A stretch of DNA of 64,000 bases from Pontibaca salina (GCF_016307205.1 NZ_JAEIJD010000010.1:1-64000), one strand, 5' to 3'; counted from the first letter of the stretch, positions 36,575 to 46,579 are shown. Translations and numbers: made by a program. The notes: generated by a model not told the origin, from the letters alone.

Positions 36575-36889
36575 ATGATGTTTGATATGGTCGCACGGTC
36601 GCATGATATGATCCGTCTGTGTTGGAACATGACATTGTTGGCGCAGGATGCCCAATATGTCATGAGCATGCGTATTATGGGCCTGTCGGGAGGCTGGTCG
36701 GTGCCGCGCAGTGAAAACCGCAAGATGGTGGAGGAAAAACTGCCCGCCTTTACCGAAGGCATGATCGCCGGCACGGTTGCGACGATGACTGGAACCGGAC
36801 CGGAAAAGGCGCTGCAAGCGGCGATCGCGCCCATGTCGAAAAAGGCCCGCGCGAACCGCAAACGTCTGGCCAAACGCGGACCCCGCTGA
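36575..36889 (+). CDS. Met-rich small conserved hypothetical protein
   Basis: The 104-residue product (MMFDMVARSHDMIRLCWNMT...) is rich in methionine and predicted helical, with ENRKMVEEKLPAFTEGMIAG in the middle and a basic tail ending KRLAKRGPR. Proteins of this look are common in Rhodobacterales and are sometimes labelled antifreeze or phasin-like proteins, but no function has been shown that I know of. AGGAA lies just before the start. It precedes trkH by 65 bp and could be transcribed with it. Confidence 0.62.
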   Translation: MMFDMVARSHDMIRLCWNMTLLAQDAQYVMSMRIMGLSGGWSVPRSENRKMVEEKLPAFTEGMIAGTVATMTGTGPEKALQAAIAPMSKKARANRKRLAKRGPR

Positions 36890-36954
36890 CCGAGGGTGCG
36901 TTTCGCGTGGCTCTGTCTTGACACAGGCGCGTGGGCGCGCCAACGCTGCGCCTT

Positions 36955-38403
36955 ATGCTGGATCTGCGCCCTGTAGGATATGTCATCGGCCTGTTGGTCG
37001 CCATGTTGGGAGCGACCATGGTGCTGCCCCTGCTGGTTGATCTGGCGCAGGGGCAGGGCCATTGGCGCATCTTTTTGCAAAGCGGTGTGATTACGGTGCT
37101 GAGCGGCGGGCTGGTCGCGCTGTCTTGCTCGAACGGGGTCAAGGAGGGGCTGACGATTCAGCAGACCTTTCTTCTGACCACCGGTGTCTGGCTGGCCTTG
37201 CCTCTGTTTGGCGCCTTGCCGCTGATGATGGGCGCGACCGAGTTGCGCTTTGTCGATGCGTTTTTCGAGGCGATGTCGGGGCTGACCACCACTGGATCGA
37301 CGGTGATTACCGGGCTTGACGAATTGCCGCGCGGGATCCTGCTGTGGCGGGGCATCCTGCAATGGCTGGGTGGCATCGGTATCGTGGTTGTTGCGATGGT
37401 GTTTCTGCCCGAGCTGCGCGTCGGCGGCATGCAAATCTTCCGCGCCGAAGCCTTTGACACGATGGGCAAGATCCTGCCGCGCGCGACGCAGATCGCCGCG
37501 CAGATCTCCGTCATCTACGTATTCTTTACCTTTGCCTGCGTGTTGTCTTACCTAGCTGTCGGTATGTCGTTTTTTGATGCATCAGTGCATGCTTTCACCA
37601 CCGTATCGACCGGCGGCTTTGCCAATTATGATGCCTCGTTCGCTACCTTTACCGGGCCTGCGGAATATATCGCTTCGTTTTTCATGATTCTGGCCGTGCT
37701 GCCTTTTGTTCTTTATGTGCAGTTGTTAAACGGGCGCTACAAGCCGCTGTTGCGCGACAGTCAGGTGCGCGTGTTCCTGTCAGTCGTTGCGGTTCTGGTG
37801 GGTATCGTCGCGGTTGCCTTGACGCGGATGTTTCCCCATCACTGGGAGCAGGCCCTGCGCGAAGCTCTGTTCAACATCACCTCGATCATCACCGGCACGG
37901 GCTATGCCAGCGTGGATTACATGCTGTGGGGGCCGTTCCTGATTTCACTGTTTTTCTTTATCGGGCTGATCGGAGGCTGTGCCGGCTCGACCACCTGCTC
38001 GATCAAGATTTTCCGCTATCAGTTGCTGTTCTCCTCGATTCGGGTCCAGTTGCAGCGCATCCGTTCGCCGCATGGCATCTTCACGCCGCGTTACAACGGC
38101 AAGCAGGTCGGCCCGGATGTGCTGAATTCGGTGATGGTGTTCTTCGTGTTTTTCATCGTTTCGCTGGGGCTGTTCGCGGTGGCGCTGGCGCTGACCGGAC
38201 TGGATTTCACGACATCCCTGTCAGGCGCGGCGACGGCTATGGGGAATATCGGCCCCGGCTTGGGCGAGATCATCGGACCGGCGGGAAATTTCTCGTCGTT
38301 GAACGATCCCGCCAAGTGGATCCTGTCGTTGGCTATGCTGGTCGGGCGGCTGGAGTTGATGGCGGTCTATGTCATGCTGACGGCGCAATTCTGGCGGGCC
38401 TGA
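36955..38403 (+). CDS. trkH: TrkH-family potassium uptake protein
   Basis: TrkH is the membrane channel of the Trk K+ uptake system, gated by the NAD-binding protein TrkA (not in this window). The 482-residue protein shows the four M-P-M filter regions, with SGLTTTGSTV (first), TTVSTGGFANYD (second), ITGTGYASVDY (third) and GNIGPGLGE (fourth), and the GGCAGSTTCSIKIFR segment. Start ATG 36955 gives MLDLRPVGYVIGLL; GTG 36931 is an alternative with eight more residues. No adjacent trkA. Confidence 0.95.
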   Translation: MLDLRPVGYVIGLLVAMLGATMVLPLLVDLAQGQGHWRIFLQSGVITVLSGGLVALSCSNGVKEGLTIQQTFLLTTGVWLALPLFGALPLMMGATELRFVDAFFEAMSGLTTTGSTVITGLDELPRGILLWRGILQWLGGIGIVVVAMVFLPELRVGGMQIFRAEAFDTMGKILPRATQIAAQISVIYVFFTFACVLSYLAVGMSFFDASVHAFTTVSTGGFANYDASFATFTGPAEYIASFFMILAVLPFVLYVQLLNGRYKPLLRDSQVRVFLSVVAVLVGIVAVALTRMFPHHWEQALREALFNITSIITGTGYASVDYMLWGPFLISLFFFIGLIGGCAGSTTCSIKIFRYQLLFSSIRVQLQRIRSPHGIFTPRYNGKQVGPDVLNSVMVFFVFFIVSLGLFAVALALTGLDFTTSLSGAATAMGNIGPGLGEIIGPAGNFSSLNDPAKWILSLAMLVGRLELMAVYVMLTAQFWRA

Positions 38404-38421
38404 GACAGTGTGCCGCTCCCG

Positions 38422-40152
38422 TCAGTCCCAGCAATTGACGAGCACCGTCATCCCCCGCGCCAGATGATGCAGATCTGCTGGTTTCAGCGTCGCGGTGTCG
38501 CTGCCCGTGCGGGTTGTGATCCCGGCCAGTTCCAGAACATTGCGGATCGCAGTCGCATTGGCGATCAGGCTGACATCGCGGGGCAGTTTTCGCCCTGGTT
38601 GCGCTGCGGGCAGAAGCATGCCGACCACTTGACCGGCAGCGTCGAGAACCGGCCCGCCGGCGTCGCCCGACGTCGTTGCCATGTTTAGACGCGACAACTC
38701 CGCCTCTCCGTGCAGCCCCTTTACATCGGCCAGCGTGCCATAGGTCAGTGTGGGTGCGCCCAGCACCCCGTCATAAGAATATCCGATAAGTGTCACTTCC
38801 GATTGCAGGCGCGGCGCATTTGGGCGGAACTGTGCAACGGCCATCGGCGCAAGCGGCTGCAACGGCCGCAGCACGGCGACTCGCAGTGCGTTGTCGCTGA
38901 ACGCGATTTCGGCATCATTGCCATCAATCGAGATCCGAGCGCAGCTTTCCACGGCATCCGCGGTGGTGGCAACCGTGCCTTGGGCATCGACATAAAACCC
39001 GGATCGCGCGACACGCGGTTTGCGCACCAATAGTCCCGAGACCAGATCGATATCCTGCTCCACTTCTTCGCTCACGGCCGGTTGCAATATGCCGGGGATC
39101 GGTCTGAAGCTGGACCGCATCCGGGCCAGAATACGCTGGCGGCGCGCTTCATCGCCGGTCGGCCAGACCAGCGTAAAGCCCTTGATCTGACCGTCGATTA
39201 GCGTCGCCTGCGTATAGGTGGCAATTTCCTGATTGCGCCCCTCGATGGTAAAGCGGTCGCGTGTGCGATTGCGGGGTCCTTCAGGCGGCACGATGCTTAG
39301 CGTTTGCATGACGTCATATAGTCCTGACAGGGCGTCCGGGTTTCCGGGCTGGCTGATCAACAGCACGCGCGCGCCCAGATCGGTGCTGGACTCGTAATGA
39401 GCAAACGGCGCTTCGTGGCTTTTAAAGCCGACAACCGCGGTCGGTATCTCGATCTGGATTCCCGCCTTTTCATCGCGTATCCGCTCCATGCCGACACTGG
39501 TCAGCGGCGCGTTATATTGCTCCATCAGCGCTGTGCGCTGCGCGGTGGTAAGAACGCCAGTGGCTTCATAGCCGTTGGAAATCTGCCAATCGGACATCGC
39601 GCGGCGGGTACCGGCCCCGAACGCACCGTCAACAGTGCTATGGTAAAACCCCGCCTCGTGTAGAGCGGTCTGCAAATCGCGCCGCTCGTCGCCGGTCAGC
39701 AATTGCTCACCGCGCCGGGCCTCGGCCGCGGTTTCGTCTGAAGCCTGAGTCTGGGCCGGCGGCAGAGGCGTATCCGCTATGGGAATCGAGGGGTCGATGG
39801 TGTCGCGATTTAGCAGATTGGCCCCAACCGGCCAGAACTGCTGGTCCAAGTTGCTGGACAGGGCAATAAAGCTGTCGCTCGGGATCTGCCCTTCGGCGCG
39901 ATAGACTTGCAAGACCCGTTCGGCATCGCTGCGCATATAGGGGCCAAGCAGGATCGCATACCAGCCATTGCCCAGCGAAAAACCGTTCACATCGGCCAGA
40001 ATCCCAGCATAGACCTGCGCACGGGCCTGCGCCTCGCGCAGGCTGGGCCGTGCTTCGATCTGGACCCAAGCAGAATTGCGCTGGTCTTGAGCATGGGCTG
40101 GATATGATAACATCGAAAATGCAATGACAAAGAAAGCGACCATTGTTTTCAT
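38422..40152 (-). CDS. Secreted SPOR / peptidoglycan-binding protein with an inactive trypsin-like domain
   Basis: The 576-residue protein has a signal peptide (1-22), a SPOR-like repeat (about 27-90), a peptidoglycan-binding PGBD1 helix bundle (about 152-210), a middle region, and a trypsin-like domain (about 375-545). In that last domain the catalytic motifs are replaced: the usual T-N-A-H-V-V is TTADAV (His to D399), the Asp position reads R424 (NALRVAVL), and G-D-S-G-G-P is G-D-A-G-G-P (Ser to A498, codon GCC at 38659-38661). The fold is kept but no triad remains, so it is probably a binding or scaffold protein of the cell wall. The frame is open to 40281; ATG 40152 fits the signal peptide. 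Domain order is seen; loss of activity is inferred. Confidence 0.82.
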   Translation of the reverse strand: MKTMVAFFVIAFSMLSYPAHAQDQRNSAWVQIEARPSLREAQARAQVYAGILADVNGFSLGNGWYAILLGPYMRSDAERVLQVYRAEGQIPSDSFIALSSNLDQQFWPVGANLLNRDTIDPSIPIADTPLPPAQTQASDETAAEARRGEQLLTGDERRDLQTALHEAGFYHSTVDGAFGAGTRRAMSDWQISNGYEATGVLTTAQRTALMEQYNAPLTSVGMERIRDEKAGIQIEIPTAVVGFKSHEAPFAHYESSTDLGARVLLISQPGNPDALSGLYDVMQTLSIVPPEGPRNRTRDRFTIEGRNQEIATYTQATLIDGQIKGFTLVWPTGDEARRQRILARMRSSFRPIPGILQPAVSEEVEQDIDLVSGLLVRKPRVARSGFYVDAQGTVATTADAVESCARISIDGNDAEIAFSDNALRVAVLRPLQPLAPMAVAQFRPNAPRLQSEVTLIGYSYDGVLGAPTLTYGTLADVKGLHGEAELSRLNMATTSGDAGGPVLDAAGQVVGMLLPAAQPGRKLPRDVSLIANATAIRNVLELAGITTRTGSDTATLKPADLHHLARGMTVLVNCWD

Positions 40153-40347
40153 CAGAGCTATCTCGCCTTTCGAACTGCCCAGGGTTTCGCGCAGATAAAC
40201 AGGAAATCTCCGCGATTGCCATGCCATAGATGCACAACATCGACCGCTTATGTGCCGTTGACCCCGTCGGCTGCCTTGCATAGGTAAAACCCGCGTTTGC
40301 CGGACGGGTCCGGCCTGCGCCGCAGCACCGAAAAGAGGTTTCCGATC

Positions 40348-41277
40348 ATGGCCGACAGCATTGGCGCCCCGCGTTCCTTTCAGGACATCCTGATGCGGCT
40401 ACAAGCCTATTGGGCAGCACAGGGCTGCGCCATCCTGCAGCCCTATGACATGGAGGTGGGGGCGGGCACATTCCACCCCGCCACGACGCTGCGCAGTCTG
40501 GGCAGCACACCGTGGGCCGCGGCCTATGTCCAGCCCTCGCGCCGGCCGACTGATGGGCGCTATGGCGAGAACCCGAACCGGATGCAGCACTATTACCAGT
40601 TTCAAGTGCTGATCAAGCCCAGCCCGCCGAACCTGCAGGACCTATATCTGGGCAGTCTTTCGGCGATTGGCATCGATATGGATCTGCACGATATCCGCTT
40701 TGTCGAAGATGACTGGGAAAGCCCGACGCTGGGGGCTTGGGGCCTGGGCTGGGAGGTTTGGTGCGATGGTATGGAAGTGTCGCAATTCACCTATTTCCAG
40801 CAGGTCGGCGGCCATGATTGTTCGCCGGTCTCGGGCGAGTTGACCTATGGGCTTGAGCGATTGGCGATGTATGTGCTGGGCGTCGAACATGTGATGGACA
40901 TGCCGTTCAACGATCCCGATGCGCCGATCCCGTTGAGCTATGGCGATGTGTTCCGCCAGACCGAAGAAGAGTATGCGCGCTGGAACTTTGATGTGGCCGA
41001 CACCGCCATGCTGCTCCGCCACTTTGAGGAGGCCGAGGCCGAATGCGCCGCGATCCTCGCGCAGCCTGCGCAAGACCCAAAAACCGGCAAACGTATCATC
41101 ATGGCGCATCCGGCCTATGATCAGTGCATCAAGGCGTCACATATCTTCAATCTGCTGGACGCGCGCGGGGTGATTTCGGTGACCGAGCGTCAGGCCTATA
41201 TCGGGCGGGTGCGAGCGCTGGCCAGAAAATGCGCGGACGCGTTTGTGCAGACGCGCGCCGGCGGATTTCAGGCGTGA
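40348..41277 (+). CDS. glyQ: Glycine-tRNA ligase alpha subunit
   Basis: GlyQ carries the class II aminoacylation core of the alpha2-beta2 glycyl-tRNA synthetase. The 309-residue protein starts [20 protein letters not shown] and contains [20 protein letters not shown], the class II motif with [20 protein letters not shown], and [14 protein letters not shown] 40348 is the start. Its TGA overlaps the GTG of the next gene. Confidence 0.98.
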   Translation: MADSIGAPRSFQDILMRLQAYWAAQGCAILQPYDMEVGAGTFHPATTLRSLGSTPWAAAYVQPSRRPTDGRYGENPNRMQHYYQFQVLIKPSPPNLQDLYLGSLSAIGIDMDLHDIRFVEDDWESPTLGAWGLGWEVWCDGMEVSQFTYFQQVGGHDCSPVSGELTYGLERLAMYVLGVEHVMDMPFNDPDAPIPLSYGDVFRQTEEEYARWNFDVADTAMLLRHFEEAEAECAAILAQPAQDPKTGKRIIMAHPAYDQCIKASHIFNLLDARGVISVTERQAYIGRVRALARKCADAFVQTRAGGFQA

Positions 41278-41810
41278 CCGGGAAGTCCCTCGCTTTGATC
41301 TTGGCGCTCTGTGCGGCAATCGCTGGCGGGGCCATGTATTACCTGCAGGTCTATGGATTTTACTACCCGGTGGATGACGCACCTGAGCAGGGCGTGACAC
41401 TGGCCTTGCGCGACTCGGACACTGCAACAACGATCGACTTTGAGGATTTCGAGGCGATTGATGCCGACAGTTCGCCGATCCGCTATCGTGCCTGTTTCAC
41501 CACCGCCGCGGACCCGGTTGAACTGGCGCAGACCCACGTGACGCTAACCGACATGGTGCCGCGCAACGCGCCGGGCTGGTTTGATTGTTTCGATGCTGCG
41601 GCGCTCACGCGCGAGATCGAGGCCGGAACCGCCACCGTGTTCTTGGGCACCAAGAACATCGCATATGGTGTTGATCGCGTCATTGCTATTACCGACCAAG
41701 GTCGCGGCTATATCTGGCACGACCTGAACAATTGCGGCAATAAAACCTATGACGGGACCGTGATAGGCGAAGAGTGCCCGCCCCGCCCTGATACGCAAAG
41801 GACCAACTGA
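41274..41810 (+). CDS. DUF6446-like membrane-anchored protein between glyQ and glyS
   Basis: Starting at GTG 41274, which overlaps the glyQ TGA by 4 bp, the product is 178 residues: an N-terminal membrane helix (about 5-22, [20 protein letters not shown]), then a periplasmic domain with [34 protein letters not shown] and [10 protein letters not shown], with about four cysteines. Its own TGA overlaps the glyS ATG. I place it in the DUF6446-type family known at this position in Rhodobacterales; function is unknown. Upstream in-frame ATGs lie inside glyQ and are unlikely. Why a membrane protein is coupled to a tRNA synthetase is unclear. Confidence 0.72.
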   Translation: MTGKSLALILALCAAIAGGAMYYLQVYGFYYPVDDAPEQGVTLALRDSDTATTIDFEDFEAIDADSSPIRYRACFTTAADPVELAQTHVTLTDMVPRNAPGWFDCFDAAALTREIEAGTATVFLGTKNIAYGVDRVIAITDQGRGYIWHDLNNCGNKTYDGTVIGEECPPRPDTQRTN

Positions 41811-43918
41811 TGCCCGATCTGCTGATTGAACTCTTTTCCGAGGAAATCCCCGCCCGGATGCAGGTGCGCGCGGCGAAAGATCTGAAGCAGCGCATAACCG
41901 ACGGCTTGGTCGAGGCGGGCCTGACCTATGCCGGGGCCGAAGCCTTTGCGACCCCGCGCCGTCTGACGTTGGCGATCGAGGGGTTGACCGCCGAGTCCCC
42001 CACCGTGCGCGAGGAGCGCAGAGGTCCGCGTGTTGATGCGCCTGAAAAGGCAGTGCAGGGTTTTTTGCGTGGCGCGGGGCTGACGCTGGATCAATTGGAA
42101 AAGCGCGATACGCCCAAAGGGGAGGTGTATTTCGCGTTGATCGAGAAGCCGGGCAGGCAAGCCGCCGAGATCGTGGCCGAGGTTCTGGAAGCGGTGGTGC
42201 GCAACTTTCCTTGGCCCAAATCCATGCGCTGGGGCCATGGCAGCTTGCGCTGGGTGCGTCCGCTACATTCGATCCTGTGCATCCTGACAGATGAGGACGG
42301 CGCGCAGGTGGTGCCGCTGGCCATCGACGGGATCGCGGCGGGGAACAGCACCGAAGGTCACCGCTTCATGTCGCAGGGGCGGTTTTCGGTCAGCTCGTTC
42401 GAGGATTACGAAGCCAAGCTGAAACGCGCGCATGTGATGTTGTCAGCGTCCGAACGGGTCGAGCATATCTGGCACGACGCCACCAATATGGCTTTCGCCT
42501 CTGGTCTTGAGCTGGTCGAGGACCGCGCCTTGCTGGACGAGGTCGCCGGGCTGGTCGAATGGCCGGTAGTTTTGATGGGCGAGATCGACCCCGAGTATCT
42601 GGAACTGCCGCCCGAAGTGTTGCAGACGTCGATGCGCGAACATCAGAAGTTCTTTTCGGTGCGTGATTCCAAAAGCGGCAAAATCGTGCGCTTTGTGACC
42701 GTGGCGAACCGCGAAACCGCCGATAACGGCGCGATCATCCTTGCCGGAAACCGCAAGGTGCTGGGCGCGCGACTGGCTGATGCGCAGTTCTTTTGGCACA
42801 ATGATTTGCGCATTGCGCAGGCCGAAATCGGCAATTGGACCCAAGCGCTGGATAACGTGACCTTCCACAATAAGCTGGGCAGTCAGGGCACGCGCATCGC
42901 GCGCATCGCCGCGCTGGCGCGCGAGATTGCACCGGTGACGGGGGCCGATCCCGATGCCGCCGAACAGGCCGCGCTGCTGGCGAAGGCCGATCTGTCGAGC
43001 GAGATGGTCGGCGAATTCCCCGAGCTTCAGGGGGTGATGGGGCGCTATTATATCGCCGCTGCCGGGTATGATGCGGCTGTGGCACAGGCGGCGCAGGAAC
43101 ATTACTCGCCCCTCGGCCCATCCGACACGGTGCCCTCCGCTCCGGTGTCGGTTGCCGTGGCGCTGGCCGACAAGATCGACACGCTGACCGGGTTCTGGGC
43201 GATCGACGAAAAGCCGACCGGCTCGAAAGACCCCTTCGCGTTGCGGCGGGCGGCGTTGGGGGTGATCCGGTTGGTGCTGGAGAACGATCTGGTGCTGGAT
43301 TTGAACCTTATATTGACGACTGCATTTGTCGCACATGGGGTGCTTGGTCCTGACCCGACGAATAGCGCCGATTGCAAGGGAGTGGCTGATAGAACAAACC
43401 TCCTCGCTTTCCTCCACGACCGCCTCAAGGTCCATCTGCGCGAGCAGGGCATCCGGCATGACATTATCGACGCCTGCATCGCCATGCCGAACAGCGATGA
43501 TCTGACCCTTCTGGTCAAGCGGGCGCAGGCGCTGGATGCCGAGTTGAAAACCGAAGAGGGCGAGAACCTGCTGCAAGGGTTCAAACGCGCCAACAATATT
43601 TTAAGCCAGGCCGAGGAAAAGGACGGCGTCGAATACTCCTTCGGGGCCGATCCGAAATTCGCCGAAGATCCGAGCGAAACCGCGCTGTTCGCGGCGCTGG
43701 AACAGGCCGAACCGCAGATCGAATCAGCATTGGCGCAAGAGGATTTTCCCGCCGCGATGGCGACAATGGCCGGTTTGCGCGGGCCGATCGATGCGTTTTT
43801 CGAGGCAGTGCAGATCAATACCGAAAACCAGACCCTGCGCCGCAACCGGTTGAACCTGCTGCACCAGATCCGCGCCACCTGTATGAAAGTCGCGGATTTG
43901 ACGCGGATCGAGGGGTGA
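41810..43918 (+). CDS. glyS: Glycine-tRNA ligase beta subunit
   Basis: GlyS is the tRNA-binding subunit of bacterial glycyl-tRNA synthetase. The 702-residue protein begins [20 protein letters not shown], contains FPWPKSMRWGHGSLRWVRPLHS and QTSMREHQKFFSVRDS, an HD-like region, and the C-terminal anticodon-binding domain (about 590-700). It starts inside the stop of the preceding gene (TGATG junction), so glyQ, the membrane protein and glyS are translationally linked. Confidence 0.98.
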   Translation: MPDLLIELFSEEIPARMQVRAAKDLKQRITDGLVEAGLTYAGAEAFATPRRLTLAIEGLTAESPTVREERRGPRVDAPEKAVQGFLRGAGLTLDQLEKRDTPKGEVYFALIEKPGRQAAEIVAEVLEAVVRNFPWPKSMRWGHGSLRWVRPLHSILCILTDEDGAQVVPLAIDGIAAGNSTEGHRFMSQGRFSVSSFEDYEAKLKRAHVMLSASERVEHIWHDATNMAFASGLELVEDRALLDEVAGLVEWPVVLMGEIDPEYLELPPEVLQTSMREHQKFFSVRDSKSGKIVRFVTVANRETADNGAIILAGNRKVLGARLADAQFFWHNDLRIAQAEIGNWTQALDNVTFHNKLGSQGTRIARIAALAREIAPVTGADPDAAEQAALLAKADLSSEMVGEFPELQGVMGRYYIAAAGYDAAVAQAAQEHYSPLGPSDTVPSAPVSVAVALADKIDTLTGFWAIDEKPTGSKDPFALRRAALGVIRLVLENDLVLDLNLILTTAFVAHGVLGPDPTNSADCKGVADRTNLLAFLHDRLKVHLREQGIRHDIIDACIAMPNSDDLTLLVKRAQALDAELKTEEGENLLQGFKRANNILSQAEEKDGVEYSFGADPKFAEDPSETALFAALEQAEPQIESALAQEDFPAAMATMAGLRGPIDAFFEAVQINTENQTLRRNRLNLLHQIRATCMKVADLTRIEG

Positions 43919-44035
43919 CGCGCGCAAGGTATTCGTGCCGTCTGGTCAGAAAAACACAACGCGTACAATAAGCCAATCGCCTCTTTGCACTGCTGTGTCC
44001 GGGTCTTATGTTGCGGCAACACGAAAGGTGCTGCA

Positions 44036-46579
44036 GTGCAGAACAATCCTGACATAACGCTGATAACCGCAGGTGCTCCGATAACCGCCTCTAAGCATGG
44101 CGGCCGGGCGAAATGTCTGCAAAGGTTGGTGCGGCTGGATCTGCCGGTGCCGCGCACCGTGGCGCTGTCCTTTGGCACGGTAAACCGCATCACGTCTGGC
44201 GATTTGCCTGACATGGCGAAGATACTCGAACAGTTTGCCCCGGACAGTCTGCTTTGTGTGCGCCCATCCTCGGAAGACCCCGATTGGGGCGGGCCGGGCG
44301 CGGTGCTGAATATTGGGATGAATGAGGCGCGTTGCGCAGAACTGGGCGAAACGTTGGGGCCCGAGGCGGCTGTGCAGCTTTATCAACGATTTGTACAAGC
44401 CTATGCAGTGCATGTTGCAGAGCTGGATCCCGATCTGTTCGACGATATCACTGACACGGGGCAGCCGGGGCTGGCCGCGACCTTGCGCGTCTATGAAGAG
44501 GAAACCGACGAGCCGTTCCCCCAGGAGCCGGGCGCACAGTTAGCGGGTGTGTTGCGGTCTATGGCGCGGGCCTGGGGCAGCACTTCGGCGCGGTTGTTAC
44601 GGCAAGCCAAGGGCGCGCCGGTCGAAGCTGGTCTGGGCCTTGTGGTGCAGCAGATGATTCCGCTTGTCGGGCAGGCGGAATGCGGTGCCGGGGTTATGCA
44701 GCTGGTCGATGTGGTCACCGGCCAGCTACAAATCACGGGCCGTTATCGCAGCCGCAACCGTGAGCGCGCGGCGCTTGGAGCCACGACGACGCTTTATCTG
44801 CAGCGCGACAAGCGCGGCCCGGCGCTGGAAGATGTCGCCCCCGAGGCGTTCGCTGCGTTGACAGCCTATGCCGCATTGATGCGCGAGAAATTGCGCGAAG
44901 AGATGCAGGTCGAATTTGTCATCGAAAATGGCGCTGTCCATATTCTTGACGGGGTGCGTGCGCCGCGCAGTAGTCGTGCTGCAGTGCGGATTGCGGTGCG
45001 GCTTGCGCAGGATGGCATCATTACACCGCAAGAAGCGGTGATGCGCGTCGACCCGCACAGTCTGAATGCGCTGTTGCACCCTCAGGTTGCGCCGGGCGCC
45101 AAGCGCGATATTCTGGTCACGGGCATTGCCGCCAGTCCGGGGGCTGCGACCGGGCGTATCGTGTTCACCTCGGCGGCGGCGCAGGCCAGCGCGGCGCGGC
45201 GTGAACCGTGTGTTTTGGTGCGGCGCGAAACGTCGCCCGAGGACATAAGGGGCATGCACGCATCGGTTGCCGTGCTGACCGAACGTGGCGGTATGTCAAG
45301 CCATGCGGCAGTGATCGGGCGCGGTTTCGGGTTGCCTTGCATTGTTGGCGCATCGAGTTTGCGGTTCCAAACCAGCAAGGGGCCGATCACAACGGCGGAT
45401 GGCCGGGTGCTGAAAGCCGGGGATATGATTACGATCGACGGCACGACAGGGCAGGTGCTCGCGGGCGAACCCGAGATGCTTGGGGCGGCGCTGGATGATG
45501 CATTTCAGACGCTGATGCAATGGGTCGACGCGGCGCGCGACATCGAGGTACGTGCCAATGCCGACACCCCTGAGGATGCGCAGACAGCGCGCAACTTCAA
45601 GGCCCAGGGGATCGGTTTGTGCCGCACCGAGCACATGTTTTCCCAACCCGGTCGGCTGACCGTCATGCGCGAGATGATATTTGCCGACACTGGCGCGGAA
45701 CGTGCAGCGGTTCTTGAACGCCTGCTGCCGATGCAGCGCGATGATTTTGCCCAGTTGTTCCGCATAATGCAGGGGTTGCCGGTCTGCGTCCGCCTGTTTG
45801 ACCCGCCGCTGCATGAGTTCCTGCCGACCTCGCGGACGGGCCAGCGCGAACTGGCGAAGGCGCTGGGTCTGCCAGTTTCCGATGTCTCGCGCCGAGTCGA
45901 AACAATGTTTGAATACAACCCGATGCTCGGCCTGCGCGGGGTGCGGTTGGGCGTCATCCTGCCGGAAATTTACGACATGCAGGTGCGCGCGATATTCGAA
46001 GCCACGCTGCTCGCCATTGATGCAGGCGCACCCTTGGTGCCCGATGTCATGATTCCGCTGGTCAGCGCCGCACCCGAGGTCGAATTGGTCAGCGCCCGTA
46101 TCAAGGCAGTGGCGGCTGCCGTGCGCGCCGAAAAGGGGCGCGATTTTAATTACCGTCTCGGGGTGATGGTCGAAACGCCGCGCGCCTGCCTGCAGGCAGG
46201 TGAGATCGCGCCATATGTCGAATTCCTGAGCTTTGGCACCAATGATCTGACCCAGATGGCCTATGGTCTGTCGCGTGACGATGCCGGACGGTTCATGTCG
46301 AACTATGTGCAAAAGGGCATTTACCCCGAAGATCCGTTCCATGTGCTTGATGTCGATGGCGTGGGCGAATTGCTTAGCCTTGGGGCTGACCGCGGCCGTG
46401 CGGCCAGTCCGGAAATAACACTGTCGATCTGCGGCGAACATGGCGGCAATCCAGAATCCATCGCGTTTTGTCGCGACGCCGGTTTCGACTATGTGTCTTG
46501 TTCACCATATCGGGTGCCAGTGGCGCGGTTGGCGGCAGCTCAATATGCGATTCGCCATAAAATCGGTCTGGACGACTGA
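44036..46579 (+). CDS. PPDK-like PEP-utilising protein (divergent pyruvate, phosphate dikinase)
   Basis: From GTG 44036 (AAGG about 8 bp upstream) the protein is 847 residues. The C-terminal two thirds look like PPDK: the swivelling His is H423 in TERGGMSSHAAVIGRG, and the PEP-binding barrel has FGTNDLTQMAYGLSRDD and the active Cys C799 in SICGEHGG. The N-terminal nucleotide-binding half is diverged: the usual K-G-A-N-L and M-P-G-M-M-D-T motifs read KHGGRAKCLQRL and DWGGPGAVLNIG, and the L-Q-T-R end reads ILDGVRAPRS. It may be a true PPDK, or a PEP-binding relative with altered chemistry. It follows glyS, as in related genomes. Confidence 0.8.
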   Translation: MQNNPDITLITAGAPITASKHGGRAKCLQRLVRLDLPVPRTVALSFGTVNRITSGDLPDMAKILEQFAPDSLLCVRPSSEDPDWGGPGAVLNIGMNEARCAELGETLGPEAAVQLYQRFVQAYAVHVAELDPDLFDDITDTGQPGLAATLRVYEEETDEPFPQEPGAQLAGVLRSMARAWGSTSARLLRQAKGAPVEAGLGLVVQQMIPLVGQAECGAGVMQLVDVVTGQLQITGRYRSRNRERAALGATTTLYLQRDKRGPALEDVAPEAFAALTAYAALMREKLREEMQVEFVIENGAVHILDGVRAPRSSRAAVRIAVRLAQDGIITPQEAVMRVDPHSLNALLHPQVAPGAKRDILVTGIAASPGAATGRIVFTSAAAQASAARREPCVLVRRETSPEDIRGMHASVAVLTERGGMSSHAAVIGRGFGLPCIVGASSLRFQTSKGPITTADGRVLKAGDMITIDGTTGQVLAGEPEMLGAALDDAFQTLMQWVDAARDIEVRANADTPEDAQTARNFKAQGIGLCRTEHMFSQPGRLTVMREMIFADTGAERAAVLERLLPMQRDDFAQLFRIMQGLPVCVRLFDPPLHEFLPTSRTGQRELAKALGLPVSDVSRRVETMFEYNPMLGLRGVRLGVILPEIYDMQVRAIFEATLLAIDAGAPLVPDVMIPLVSAAPEVELVSARIKAVAAAVRAEKGRDFNYRLGVMVETPRACLQAGEIAPYVEFLSFGTNDLTQMAYGLSRDDAGRFMSNYVQKGIYPEDPFHVLDVDGVGELLSLGADRGRAASPEITLSICGEHGGNPESIAFCRDAGFDYVSCSPYRVPVARLAAAQYAIRHKIGLDD

